This document shows, one piece after another, positions 11,101 to 18,191 of a stretch of DNA of 64,000 nt; the stretch's first letter is position 1; each line of letters starts with the position of its first letter. The position numbers were made by a program, and so were the translations under genes. Location of the stretch: contig NZ_CP075170.1 of the NCBI RefSeq assembly GCF_024399315.1, positions 4,539,501 through 4,603,500 of the forward strand. The letters are read 5' to 3'. The notes beneath the pieces are model-generated. The model was given only the letters and a program-made list of their open reading frames with translations, did no database searches and was not told the origin of the DNA. The stretch comes from Chryseobacterium sp. MA9. GTDB taxonomy: Bacteria; Bacteroidota; Bacteroidia; Flavobacteriales; Weeksellaceae.

Positions 11101-11878
11101 CTGGAGCGGAGCATTAAGTGGTGCATTCTCCAGTGCTTCTTCTGATTTATTGGAAATGGCAACAAATCATGTAGGGTCAAATAACATCTTGAGAAGTGAT
11201 GGCTTTGCATTATTTAATGGAGCTATAAGTGGTGGTGTAGGTTCTGTACTTGGAGGTGGAAACTTCTGGATGGGAGCCGGACAAGGGCTAATTGTAACAG
11301 GATTTAATTTCCTTGCCCATAAGATTGAAGAAAATAATTTAATCAGAAAAGCTTTTGAGGATCCTGATGGGAAACCGGCCGAGAATATGGAATGTGTGCA
11401 AGAAGCATATGGAAAAGTTAAAAAATTGTTTACCAAAGCCATGTTAGCAGCAGTAAAAGCTGTTCCTATCAGTGATATTAAGTTAGACTTAGAAAACACG
11501 GGCAATCCAAATGATGACTTTGCGGCCGATACACGATGGGGAGAAAAAACAGTTTTTACTACTAAAGGAGTAAAAGGTAAAGTATTGAGTGTTGAAATAT
11601 CAGGAAAAATAGTAATAACTTTGTTTAAAGGTTCTTTTTCTAGCTGGGTAAATTTAGGGAAAAGTATATTGCATGAATATTACCATGTAGCTGATATGAG
11701 ATCACAGGCATATAAAACACAATATATTAAGACAGTGAATACTTATAAAGATGCTGAAACAATAACAGGCAGTTTAACCGATTGGTCTGAAGGCAGAGCA
11801 TTTAAATTTATTTTTAGTCTTGGTGATACAACAAGTGTATACAAAGATTACAAACATTTATATCATAAAAAGAAATAA
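5111..11878 (+). CDS. SpvB/RHS-repeat polymorphic toxin with C-terminal HExxH domain
   Basis: 2255 residues, exported by a Sec signal peptide (cleavage likely after GFAQ). Order of parts: SpvB/TcaC-like N-terminal domain (about 90-185; APQINLVYASGSGNG, GYSWNLSGMTSISR); FG-GAP/VCBS-type calcium loops DFNGDGKLD and relatives at about 410, 529, 615, 663 and 726; YD repeats from about 1090 to 1780; RHS-associated core (about 1785-1905; HKDHLGSILAI, GRLYDPLLRRFLNADE, ending NDPSGEF); a Gly/Ala-rich hydrophobic linker (about 1910-2080); and a terminal domain with HEYYH at about 2187-2191, an HExxH zinc-protease motif, followed by WSEGRAF. In RHS proteins the shell encloses a C-terminal effector. 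No T9SS domain is present, so the surface route is unclear. The next gene overlaps its stop codon. Confidence 0.88.
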   Translation: MKLFSSLILSLCSVWGFAQTILYQPESTSRTVQDPQTVVMTQGFFAKSDVSNPFLAKIGPAVENPGGGPTNSNAGANNPNGTSAPAGKSFHDTKGNIEVAGGGQLQFTLPIALPPGIKSVAPQINLVYASGSGNGIAGYSWNLSGMTSISRIGKNIDKDGEPKGIQLDYSDYFSFNGQRLILKSGEYGKDGAEYVTEKYSNIKIKSVGTYGINGQDAGPAHFEVTFEDGSQAWYGKNEGGFRGSVVVTTPLEYNIVKWKDAQGNYISYSYESDSDTGGFRSSKNVVRISTIAWGGNETLNKPHFNLIEFTYNDRGLVEESYVQGLRHTQSKILSEVIVNSNGSQFKRYVIDYVNNDTKYKFVNKITEYNANNEPANPITFENESSPQSSNMFNQNSRFDEIYGDGVISGDFNGDGKLDFVKKNTLMLSRLDGNSTFFTVQYAGTPVSKGSFLKNGKFSPKDVLYTLSDNEPDGKTRLKIYDFNGTNFEEITSKELDFSPYNFGSTVGYTPIYGQSNPLVASTSTLKFLEGDFNGDGISEFIISTLKMVQEEIWGQDWNGYPELQGAEVIGNEVFDFYFDPLSGTLKRVNLPLSDYSKYIGPYLFTDQWYYKPVPIGDFDGDGKTDLISLLSGTKVYSLNNATKEFELKVQSPAQISVRGVALLGDFNGDGKTDVMSPVAEDSADWKMFISTGNGVIEYYYSNLTLYKPEHTGAPTKRRKTLRNYFTPDLNKDGKSDFLHFQSEVWFREWAINNPDSSYGFVYFRNDGADSTGKPIFTTAYNLASKEETAWGDKNDEDINYSNYGEHYFPLIGSFRLSQLNTDFAIIHKTKLITWDLGGKLDKMARIKSITQGGIKTDIEYSPLINEGNIYKSYLDTNPVNYPYINVRENLNYYVVSKLIQDQRKQEFRYRDLIGHLNGKGMIGFRQTAQSTFFANGFENTKIWTGSEMTPLNEGLPYKDWSIRTYDENKIFPADISENNTQLLSFKQYDYKIDKLLNGQVVTAAVADGNKAKVITAIVPSNTKSKDFLTGTVITGNVTYGDYYLPKQSISNVNNGLAITTSTFDYYHNPSGVGTNYYIGRPKLKDNVTQAYGDSKSSKEEYTYDSNLLKTLKTWNRDNTAYLLETYSYDSFGNVTEKTITNSTDSQAQTTKTGYEPQGRFVNKKTDNLGLITQIEYNNWGQVLTQTDPFGNTIDNTYDKWGKLLTSKNNLGGITTYQYERDDNSNIINTEYNPDGGISKKYTNKLGQEYKISTKAFGQGQYVSQETQYDVLGRKTMESDPYFEGQGSGLWNAIVYDDSVFPAKATATASNGKQTETLVSGFTTTIKELNGYQRTTSKISDALGNVISSTDKGGTIQFVYNAAGEQIKAQYGENIVTTKYDGWGRKSEFNDPSNGTYKYEYDGFGQPKKIISPKGIKEYTYNNLGQLILNKELSVVDAGKATDKTISFIYDSKGRLTSKSGTSNGLPYSSAISYDPQGRIVSSSESSNGKYFIQKGITYDDKARVISYEKQLYSSGVLTKVQIENVYSTWNGELYQIKDKNSGKILSELNETNAKGQILKAKLGAAEITNTYDTNGFLSNTNHSSQTKPSILQLSYSFDAIKNELKSRTTGGDFNIVESFDYDSNNRLVNWTNPVTGIKPTSNRNVYDVKGRIVENDQIGKIKFENSSKVYQSTGMTLNAAGTQNYNNDLIQSIVYNENNDPVFIDGMKGDVAFQYGLTDMRQRATYGGNFNPDGEGKFTKYYSEDGSYEILKNNATGKEKHILYIGGTPYESNIVFLKDYTESVGSYKFLHKDHLGSILAISNEAGNKLEQRHFDAWGNFTHLQIGNGPIITDKNSIDNSSLLIDRGYTSHEYFAEVGIIHMNGRLYDPLLRRFLNADENIQDPYNTQNYNKYGYVMNNPLLYNDPSGEFIWWVPAVVAIVSEFFTMYYTQTPFDPMRFAGSLAMSYASAGFAGQIGDVFKIASVINTLGPTGTILARAGAHALTQGLLSYVQGGNFWSGALSGAFSSASSDLLEMATNHVGSNNILRSDGFALFNGAISGGVGSVLGGGNFWMGAGQGLIVTGFNFLAHKIEENNLIRKAFEDPDGKPAENMECVQEAYGKVKKLFTKAMLAAVKAVPISDIKLDLENTGNPNDDFAADTRWGEKTVFTTKGVKGKVLSVEISGKIVITLFKGSFSSWVNLGKSILHEYYHVADMRSQAYKTQYIKTVNTYKDAETITGSLTDWSEGRAFKFIFSLGDTTSVYKDYKHLYHKKK

Positions 11879-12444
11879 TGAGAACATTATGTTTATTATT
11901 AATGAGTAATTTGCTATTTGCTCAATCTTTAAGTATTAATGCAAAACAATTAAATTTGTCAAAAATTTTAGTGAGTATTAAAAATACCAGCCACACTGAA
12001 ACGATTAAGCTGATAGCAGATGATAGAGCTTTAGTATACTCTTGTGATTATAAAAACAGATGGCCGTCACCTGGTAATTTTGCAAGATTAGCGATTTGTT
12101 TTGAGTATCCGAAAAACTATAATTATTACTCTAATATTGTACCTATGAGGCAAAGAGAAAAAATGTACGGAATAGATCAGGATCTCTCTGCTTCAGAATA
12201 TATTACCCAGAATGTAGTTGAGATTAAACCTCTTGAGAAAAAAGAAATCATCTATAATGTTTCGGATTTTAATAATAGTTTAGTCTTCAAGAAAAAGAAA
12301 AAATTTACGGTAAGACCCAAAATTATATATTTTGGAGAGCAAATAGAAAAATATAGAAACTCTTCAGAGGTAAAAGAAAAATATTTCAACAAAAATATTT
12401 CATCTGACACTTTTGACTTGACTACTTATTTTTTTAAACCATAA
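11878..12444 (+). CDS. Small exported protein, candidate immunity partner of the RHS toxin
   Basis: 188 residues. Its ATG overlaps the RHS stop codon (TAATG), so translation is probably coupled. The N-terminus MRTLCLLLMSNLLFAQS is a signal peptide, placing the mature protein in the periplasm or outer membrane. No recognised domain; the rest looks like a beta-rich fold with lysine-rich stretches near 140. In polymorphic toxin loci the gene directly after the toxin is usually its immunity gene. The signal peptide would fit protection against an effector that acts outside the cytoplasm, such as a protease. This role is inferred from position only. Confidence 0.55.
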   Translation: MRTLCLLLMSNLLFAQSLSINAKQLNLSKILVSIKNTSHTETIKLIADDRALVYSCDYKNRWPSPGNFARLAICFEYPKNYNYYSNIVPMRQREKMYGIDQDLSASEYITQNVVEIKPLEKKEIIYNVSDFNNSLVFKKKKKFTVRPKIIYFGEQIEKYRNSSEVKEKYFNKNISSDTFDLTTYFFKP

Positions 12445-12475
12445 ATAGTCAATATTGGGATTTATTCTCAAAACC

Positions 12476-12510
12476 AAGCCCCCTTATGATCATCATAAGG
12501 GGGCTTTTAT
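12476..12510 (+). terminator. Terminator closing the RHS cassette
   Basis: The long perfect stem AAGCCCCCTTATGAT / ATCATAAGGGGGCTT is followed by TTT, 31 bases after the stop codon at 12444. Confidence 0.85.
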
Positions 12511-12563
12511 AATGAATATTCTATTAAATCTATTACATTAAAAATTCTGACGAAACGATGAGT

Positions 12564-12592
12564 TTTTTTGTTTTATAAAGCCCCGAAAAATC
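12564..12592. repeat. Right copy of 29-bp direct repeat bracketing the RHS cassette
   Basis: Exact copy of 3500-3528. Its TTTG (12567-12570) sits where a -33 element would be expected for the polyprenyl synthase promoter, so this copy may be ancestral and functional. Confidence 0.85.
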
Positions 12593-12593
12593 G

Positions 12594-12601
12594 TATTTTT
12601 G
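12594..12601 (+). promoter_or_regulatory. Bacteroidota -7 promoter element for polyprenyl synthase
   Basis: TATTTTTG matches TAnnTTTG, 18 bases before the ATG at 12620. Since transcription would start just downstream of it, the TTG-initiated extension from 12599 is unlikely. Confidence 0.6.
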
Positions 12602-12619
12602 TTCAAATTAAAAGATTTT

Positions 12620-13591
12620 ATGGAATTTTTAGACAGATACCAGCAGATTGTTGCGGACGCCATCACTAAATATACTTTTAAAGATAAACCTTCGGAGCTG
12701 TATGATCCGATGAATTATATTATTTCCCATGGTGGAAAGCGTCTTCGTCCTATTATGGTGCTGATGGCTTGTGAGATGTTCGGCGGAGATCTTAAGCAGG
12801 CAATTAAGCCGGCATTGGCTATCGAGTTTTTCCATAATTTCACGCTGATTCATGATGATATTATGGATGAAGCTCCTCTAAGAAGAAATAAACCAACCAT
12901 TCATACGCTACATGGGCTTAATGTAGGAATTCTTTCTGGAGACGGACTGATGCTGAAAGCATATAAGTTTTTTGAAGATCTTGAACCTGAAATCTTCAAA
13001 GCTTGTATCAGAATATTTACCCACACCGGGCTTCTGCTGTGTGAAGGACAGCAGTATGATATCAACTTTGAAACTCAGGAAGACGTTACTTTTGATGACT
13101 ACATCAGAATGATTACTTATAAAACAGGGGTTTTGAGTGCTTCGTCATTTGAAATTGGAGCTTTAATTGCAAGAGCTGATTTTAAAGATGCCAAGGCTAT
13201 TTTCAATTTCGGAAAACATATCGGAATCGCATTCCAGATTATGGATGATTATCTTGATGTGTTCGGTGATCAGGCACAGTTTGGGAAAAAACATGCCGGA
13301 GATATTTACGAAAACAAGAAAACCGTTCTGTATTTGTTAGCAAGAGAACATGCTACTGATGAAGAAAGAAAAGAACTGGATTACTGGTACTCTAAAAAGA
13401 CAGAAAACGTTGATAAAGTTTATGGCGTAGAAAAGATATTCAGAAGAACAAAAGTAGATGAGAAAGCTTTACGTCTGATTGAAAAACATAATGAAATCGG
13501 ACAAAGCTATCTTCAGAAAATAGACGTTCCTGAAGAAAAGAAAAAACCTTTTATCGAACTGGCAAATTATTTGTTGAGAAGAGAAAGTTAA
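12620..13591 (+). CDS. Polyprenyl synthetase (trans-isoprenyl diphosphate synthase)
   Basis: 323 residues. It condenses isopentenyl diphosphate with allylic diphosphates to make FPP, GGPP or longer chains for quinones and lipid carriers. GGKRLRP (substrate binding) is near residue 45. The first aspartate motif is DDIMD at 79-83 and the second DDYLD at 209-213. The large residues just before the first motif (FFHNFTLIH) do not let me fix the chain length by eye. The ATG at 12620 is preferred because a -7 element overlaps the longer reading. Confidence 0.92.
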   Translation: MEFLDRYQQIVADAITKYTFKDKPSELYDPMNYIISHGGKRLRPIMVLMACEMFGGDLKQAIKPALAIEFFHNFTLIHDDIMDEAPLRRNKPTIHTLHGLNVGILSGDGLMLKAYKFFEDLEPEIFKACIRIFTHTGLLLCEGQQYDINFETQEDVTFDDYIRMITYKTGVLSASSFEIGALIARADFKDAKAIFNFGKHIGIAFQIMDDYLDVFGDQAQFGKKHAGDIYENKKTVLYLLAREHATDEERKELDYWYSKKTENVDKVYGVEKIFRRTKVDEKALRLIEKHNEIGQSYLQKIDVPEEKKKPFIELANYLLRRES

Positions 13592-13594
13592 TAT

Positions 13595-13662
13595 AGGTAG
13601 CAGAGGGTAGGTGGCAGGTAGCAGCAATTTACCTGCAACCTATTTTCTGCAACCTAACCCCT
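13595..13662. repeat. Heptad-phased intergenic repeat with hairpin
   Basis: Units GGTAGCA, GAGGGTA, GGTGGCA, GGTAGCA and then ACCTGCA, ACCTATT, TTCTGCA, ACCTAAC recur in 7-base steps. GCAGGTA (13614-13620) can pair with TACCTGC (13630-13636). It lies between the polyprenyl synthase and GSCFA genes. Confidence 0.5.
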
Positions 13663-13667
13663 ATACA

Positions 13668-14618
13668 ATGAAATTCAGAACAGAAGTTGATATTCCTGCC
13701 TCAGATAAGAAGATTGAAATTGAAGATAAAATATTTTCAATAGGCTCATGTTTTGCCTCTGAAATGACGGATTTACTCCAAGACGGACAACTTCAAACCC
13801 TTAACAATCCCTTTGGAACGATATTTAACCCTTTTTCAATTAATAACGCTATCAATAGGTTACATGATTCTGCGTTTTATGAAGAAGAGGAGCTGATTAC
13901 TTATAATGAAGAATATATTTCTCTGGATCACCATACCAGTTTTGATACCCGGTATATTCATCAGACCTTAGATAAAATAAATGGAGGTATTGAAGCCGGA
14001 AATGCCTTCCTTCAGGAAGCGGACTGGATCATTATTACCTATGGTTCTTCATTTATTTATGAGTTTCTTCCCAAGAACAAACTGGTGGCCAACTGTCACA
14101 AAATTCCACAAAAGTTTTTTGAAAAAAGACTGCTTTCCCATCAGGAGCTGACGAGTTCGATTTACCAGACGATTCTGGACCTTAAAGATATTTGTAAAGA
14201 AGGAGTACAAATCCTGTTTACCGTTTCACCAGTAAGACATACTAAAGATGGAATGGTAGAAAATCAGTTAAGTAAATCCAAATTAATTACAGCTATCCAT
14301 GAGTCTATTTCGATGTTTGAAAACTGTCATTATCTGCCGGTCTATGAGATTTTGATGGATGACCTCCGGGATTACCGTTTTTATAAAGAAGACATGATTC
14401 ATCCCAGCACACAGGCGGTTAATTATATTTTTGAGAAATTTGGAAATGCCTATTTTTCAGTAGAGACCCAGAATTTTATCAAAGAAAATTTTAAAATTAT
14501 CAAGGCTCTGGAGCATAAGACCAGTGATAAGAAAGATCCAAAGTTTATAGAATTCAGAGAAAAATTAGATCAAAGAATTGAAGTGCAGCGTAAAAAGGTA
14601 AAACATAAAATATTTTAA
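13668..14618 (+). CDS. GSCFA-domain protein
   Basis: 316 residues from the ATG at 13668. Upstream in-frame codons run through repeat DNA and were not counted. The defining motif IGSCFASEM is near residues 24-32 and further conserved blocks follow (NPFGTIFNP, WIITYGSSFIYEF, FTVSPVRH, DMIHPSTQAVNYIFEKF). The family resembles SGNH/GDSL hydrolases, with the Ser of GSCFA and the His of DMIHPS as plausible catalytic residues. The substrate is unknown. The next gene begins at the base after its stop codon. Confidence 0.85.
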   Translation: MKFRTEVDIPASDKKIEIEDKIFSIGSCFASEMTDLLQDGQLQTLNNPFGTIFNPFSINNAINRLHDSAFYEEEELITYNEEYISLDHHTSFDTRYIHQTLDKINGGIEAGNAFLQEADWIIITYGSSFIYEFLPKNKLVANCHKIPQKFFEKRLLSHQELTSSIYQTILDLKDICKEGVQILFTVSPVRHTKDGMVENQLSKSKLITAIHESISMFENCHYLPVYEILMDDLRDYRFYKEDMIHPSTQAVNYIFEKFGNAYFSVETQNFIKENFKIIKALEHKTSDKKDPKFIEFREKLDQRIEVQRKKVKHKIF

Positions 14619-15140
14619 ATGCTCGATTTTACAAAAATTGACTACCTGAAAAGCGGGAATGAAAGACAGAAAAAAGCTTATGAAGTTCTTGCAAAGCATC
14701 GTATTTTTGAGAAATTAAAAGACTATTCACCCATTTTAGCAGGAACAGTTCCTATTGAAATTGATATAGAAGGAAGTGATCTGGATATTATTTTTGAGAT
14801 GGATTTAAGATTTGAACAAGACTTTTTGGACGATTTAATGTTTAGCAGGTTTATTCCTTACGATGTGGACGTTGAATATCCCATTGTAAACGGCGAAAAA
14901 TGTATTACATTAAATTTTGTACTGGATGGGTTTCCCATCGAAATTTTCGGACAGAATAAGCCCACAATAGAGCAGAATGCATACCTTCATATGGTTGCCG
15001 AATACAAAATATTACAGGAAAAAGGAGAAGAATTTAAACAAAAAATAATAGAACTTAAAAAACAGGGGATAAAAACAGAGCCGGCTTTCGGAATGTTGCT
15101 TGGACTTGAAAATCCTTACGAAGATCTATTGAAATTTTAA
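14619..15140 (+). CDS. DUF4269 nucleotidyltransferase-like protein
   Basis: 173 residues, directly abutting the GSCFA gene. The pattern AGTVPIEIDIEGSDLDIIFEMD (about 42-63) fits a nucleotidyltransferase-fold active site (aspartates in SDLD) and is characteristic of the DUF4269 family. The family is commonly found as a stand-alone cytoplasmic protein of unknown substrate. Co-transcribed with its neighbours on both sides (5-base gap to TatD). Confidence 0.8.
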   Translation: MLDFTKIDYLKSGNERQKKAYEVLAKHRIFEKLKDYSPILAGTVPIEIDIEGSDLDIIFEMDLRFEQDFLDDLMFSRFIPYDVDVEYPIVNGEKCITLNFVLDGFPIEIFGQNKPTIEQNAYLHMVAEYKILQEKGEEFKQKIIELKKQGIKTEPAFGMLLGLENPYEDLLKF

Positions 15141-15145
15141 ATAAA

Positions 15146-15907
15146 ATGATTGATACACATACACATCTATACGCAGAAGAATTTGATGAAGACAGAAAAG
15201 AAGCTATTCAGAGAGCTTTAGATAAAGGAATTACAGAATTCTATCTTCCTGCCATCGATTCTGAATCACATGAGAAGATGCTGCAGCTGGAAACAGAATA
15301 TCCGGGACAGATTTTTTCAATGATGGGATTACACCCTTGCTACGTAAAACCTGAATCTTGGGAAAAAGAACTTGAAATTGTGAAAAATTATCTCGAACAG
15401 AGACATTTTCCTGCAATAGGAGAGATAGGGATTGATCTGTATTGGGATAAAACAACGCTGGATATCCAGGTGAAAGCCTTTGAACAGCAGATTGACTGGG
15501 CAATAGAAAAGGATCTTCCGATTGTAATTCATACAAGAGAAAGCTTTGATGAGACATTTGAAGTGTTAGAAAGAAAAAAACATCCGAAGCTGAGAGGAAT
15601 TTTCCATTGTTTTTCAGGAAACCTGGAACAGGCACAGCATGCTATTGACCTTAATTTCATTTTAGGAATTGGTGGAGTAGTGACCTTCAAGAATGGGAAA
15701 ATAGACCAGTTTCTGAGCGAAATTCCACTGGATAAAATTGTTCTGGAAACAGACTCTCCTTATCTGGCTCCGGTCCCCCACAGAGGGAAAAGAAATGAAA
15801 GCTCCTATCTTGATCTGGTAGCCGGTAAATTGGTAGATATCTATGGGAAAGATTTCTCTGAGATAGACCGCATCACGACAGAGAATGCAAAGAATCTTTT
15901 TAAGTAG
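15146..15907 (+). CDS. TatD-family metal-dependent hydrolase
   Basis: 253 residues of TIM-barrel amidohydrolase type. Metal ligands are visible: DTHTHL at 3-8, GEIGID near 92, VIHTRES near 127, HCFSG near 153 and ETDSPYLAPVPHRG near 201. Family members are cytoplasmic 3'-5' exonucleases acting on DNA or RNA ends, and some have D-tyrosyl-tRNA or repair roles. Last gene of the polyprenyl synthase/GSCFA/DUF4269 run; it converges on the minus-strand helicase across a shared terminator. Confidence 0.92.
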   Translation: MIDTHTHLYAEEFDEDRKEAIQRALDKGITEFYLPAIDSESHEKMLQLETEYPGQIFSMMGLHPCYVKPESWEKELEIVKNYLEQRHFPAIGEIGIDLYWDKTTLDIQVKAFEQQIDWAIEKDLPIVIHTRESFDETFEVLERKKHPKLRGIFHCFSGNLEQAQHAIDLNFILGIGGVVTFKNGKIDQFLSEIPLDKIVLETDSPYLAPVPHRGKRNESSYLDLVAGKLVDIYGKDFSEIDRITTENAKNLFK

Positions 15908-15931
15908 TAAAATTGTAATTTTAAGATAAAT

Positions 15932-15970
15932 AAAAACCCCTTTCCAATGTTGAAAAGGGGTTTGTTTTTT
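15932..15970. terminator. Bidirectional terminator between tatD and the helicase
   Basis: AAAACCCCTTTCC...GGAAAGGGG-type stem (AACCCCTTT / AAAGGGGTT) with A-rich and T-rich flanks. It serves convergent genes. Confidence 0.75.
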
Positions 15971-17273
15971 ATTTCTTTCTTGTGAAATTTTTGTTCTTAG
16001 GTTTTTTAAACCCTACTGAAGCTCCCGCAGAAGGCTTTTTACGGTTATTATTCGGCCTTGAATTATTATTGTTGCCTGTTTTAGGTTTCTCACCACCCGC
16101 ATGCATAGGCTTATTATTAGAATCCCTTTTCTGAGCAACCAAATCATCAGTATGGAAAGGATGGTCTTTGATCACAGGAATTTTCTTCCCAATCAATTTT
16201 TCAGTATTCTTTAGATTCAAAAGATCGAGTCCGTCTACAAAAGAGATAGAATTACCTTCAGCTCCGGCTCTTCCTGTTCTTCCGATTCTGTGTACATACG
16301 TTTCAGAAACATCGGAAAGCTCAAAATTGATCACAAATTTCAATTCGTCAATATCAATTCCTCTTGCTGCAATATCCGTAGCGACAAGAACTCTTGTTTT
16401 TCCGGATTTAAAGTTATTCAAAGCATTTTGTCTCGCATTCTGAGATTTGTTACCATGAATGGCTTCAGCAGAGATATTGTCTTTTTGAAGTTTTCTTGAA
16501 ATCTTATCCGCACCATGCTTTGTTCTTGAAAATACCAGTACTGAATCTGAAATATCATTTTCAAGAATGTGAGTTAATAAATTCAGTTTATTATCCTTTT
16601 CAACAAAATAAACGGATTGTTTGATCGTATCTGCTGTAGAAGAAACGGGAGTAACCTCTACTTTTACAGGATTATTAAGGATAGAATTAGCCAGTTTCTG
16701 AATTTCCCCCGGCATTGTTGCTGAGAAAAATAAAGTCTGTCTTCTTTGAGGTAAAAGTTTAATGATTCTTTTTACATCATGTACAAATCCCATATCCAGC
16801 ATTCTGTCTGCCTCATCAAGAACAAAGATTTCAAGATTTTTTAAACTGATGATGCCTTGGGCAATAAAGTCAAGAAGTCTTCCTGGTGTTGCTACCAGAA
16901 TATCAATTCCTTTTCTCAAAGCAGCTTCCTGATTTCCTTGTTTTACCCCTCCGAAAATAACAAGTTGTTTTAATGGAAGATATTTACCGTAAGCATTAAT
17001 GTTTTCCTCAATCTGAATAGCCAGCTCTCTGGTTGGCGTAAGGATTAATGCTTTTATATGTTTATTGGGAATTTTATTTTTGGATAAATTCTGTAGAATA
17101 GGAATAGAAAAAGCAGCTGTTTTACCAGTTCCTGTCTGCGCGCAGCCTAAAAAGTCTCTACCGTCTAATATATCAGGAATCGATCTTTCCTGGATAGGAG
17201 TAGGAGTCGTATATCCCTGCTCCTGAATTGCTTTTGCAATAGGCTCTATTAAGTTTAAGTCTGTAAAATTCAA
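15969..17273 (-). CDS. DEAD-box RNA helicase, RhlE-like
   Basis: 434 residues. Q motif (F-T-D-L-N-L, GYTTPTPIQ) at the N-terminus, Walker A AQTGTGKT near 44-51, PTRELAIQ, DEAD near 154, SAT near 185, and HRIGRTGRAG near 330. The tail is rich in Lys, Asn, Gly and Arg (about 375-434), typical of RhlE-type helicases in Bacteroidota and likely to bind RNA non-specifically. It unwinds RNA duplexes with ATP, probably in ribosome maturation or mRNA decay. Transcribed alone. Confidence 0.93.
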   Translation of the reverse strand: MNFTDLNLIEPIAKAIQEQGYTTPTPIQERSIPDILDGRDFLGCAQTGTGKTAAFSIPILQNLSKNKIPNKHIKALILTPTRELAIQIEENINAYGKYLPLKQLVIFGGVKQGNQEAALRKGIDILVATPGRLLDFIAQGIISLKNLEIFVLDEADRMLDMGFVHDVKRIIKLLPQRRQTLFFSATMPGEIQKLANSILNNPVKVEVTPVSSTADTIKQSVYFVEKDNKLNLLTHILENDISDSVLVFSRTKHGADKISRKLQKDNISAEAIHGNKSQNARQNALNNFKSGKTRVLVATDIAARGIDIDELKFVINFELSDVSETYVHRIGRTGRAGAEGNSISFVDGLDLLNLKNTEKLIGKKIPVIKDHPFHTDDLVAQKRDSNNKPMHAGGEKPKTGNNNNSRPNNNRKKPSAGASVGFKKPKNKNFTRKK

Positions 17274-17331
17274 ATGAATTATTTTAAAATTTTAAATAAA
17301 AATTCCTTCAGTCTGAAAGAATTACATTCTG

Positions 17332-17339
17332 CAAAGGTA
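17332..17339 (-). promoter_or_regulatory. -7 promoter element for the RhlE-like helicase
   Basis: The minus strand reads TACCTTTG (TAnnTTTG), leaving a leader of about 50 bases before the ATG. Confidence 0.55.
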
Positions 17340-17410
17340 GTTTAAAAAAAATTAAGATATTATTTTAGCGTTTTATGTCTTTGTAAAGATATTTCTAATT
17401 ATGTAAAATA

Positions 17411-17442
17411 AAAATGACCACCCAGATTTGAGCAGTCATTTT
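17411..17442 (-). terminator. Probable terminator after the outer-membrane protein gene
   Basis: On the minus strand AAAATGAC...GTCATTTTTATTTT forms an 8-bp stem with a long loop followed by T's. Weaker than the others. Confidence 0.5.
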
Positions 17443-17462
17443 ATCAATGTTAAATCTATTTT

Positions 17463-18101
17463 TTATTTAAATCTATATCCTACACCCGCCTGCAGAAATC
17501 CAATTTTAATAGGAACTGAATTGTTTTTATTCATTTCTATAAAATTGAAATTGTATCTGGCATCAACAAAAAACTTTTGATTAATCTTATATTCTGCACC
17601 CAGGAATGGAAATAAATTCAAGGTTTTTAAAGATTCGTAATTGTGGGTTTCAGTCTCTCCAAAAACAGTATTCATTTTTACTTTGGATGATATGTTAAAT
17701 CCTAAGTTCATCCCTACAGAAGCAGAAAGCTCTGGAACAATATAATATTTTACTGAAATAGGAACCTGTATCTGATTGAATTTGTAATCAAAGTTTATTT
17801 CCCCCATGCTTACCACTTCATTGCCTACCAATTGGTACCAAGGATAAGCATCTTTACCACCCAATTGAGTGTACAGTAATTCGGCTTGCAAACCAAATTT
17901 AGAAGATAAAGGCTGTTCTGCTGTGATACCTGCATAAAAATAGGATTTTGAATCCAGCCCAGTCTCAAAAAACTTCATATTGGATAAGGAATATCCTCCT
18001 TTTACACCAAAGCTCATAGATGCTAGGTCTTTTGTATTTTCTTGTGCATTAAATATTGCTGAGAAAGCAAATACTGCAATGAAAAAAATGTTCTTCTTCA
18101 T
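17463..18101 (-). CDS. Outer-membrane beta-barrel protein (porin/PorT-like)
   Basis: 212 residues with a signal peptide (MKKNIFFIAVFAFSAIFNAQ). Alternating amphipathic strands end in an aromatic-type C-terminus (QAGVGYRFK), as in small outer-membrane beta-barrels (PF13568-like). FGVKGGYSLSNMKF at the mature N-terminus is typical of this family. Substrate or function unknown. Its own -7 element lies upstream and an inverted repeat lies between promoter and start (see findings). Confidence 0.8.
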   Translation of the reverse strand: MKKNIFFIAVFAFSAIFNAQENTKDLASMSFGVKGGYSLSNMKFFETGLDSKSYFYAGITAEQPLSSKFGLQAELLYTQLGGKDAYPWYQLVGNEVVSMGEINFDYKFNQIQVPISVKYYIVPELSASVGMNLGFNISSKVKMNTVFGETETHNYESLKTLNLFPFLGAEYKINQKFFVDARYNFNFIEMNKNNSVPIKIGFLQAGVGYRFK

Positions 18102-18137
18102 ATTTATTTTAAATGGTTAATAGTTTTACAAAAAAAT

Positions 18138-18159
18138 AATTCCTCCAAACGAAGGAATT
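18138..18159 (-). terminator. Hairpin with T-run between the DUF6438 gene and the OMP gene
   Basis: The stem AATTCCT / AGGAATT is followed, on the minus strand, by ATTATTTTTTTG. It can terminate the DUF6438 transcript, yet it also lies downstream of the predicted OMP promoter. Confidence 0.55.
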
Positions 18160-18166
18160 ACTGTTG

Positions 18167-18174
18167 CAAATATA
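18167..18174 (-). promoter_or_regulatory. -7 promoter element for the OMP gene
   Basis: The minus strand reads TATATTTG, a perfect TAnnTTTG, 66 bases before the ATG at 18101. Confidence 0.55.
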
Positions 18175-18191
18175 ATATTTTTTTAGTGAAA

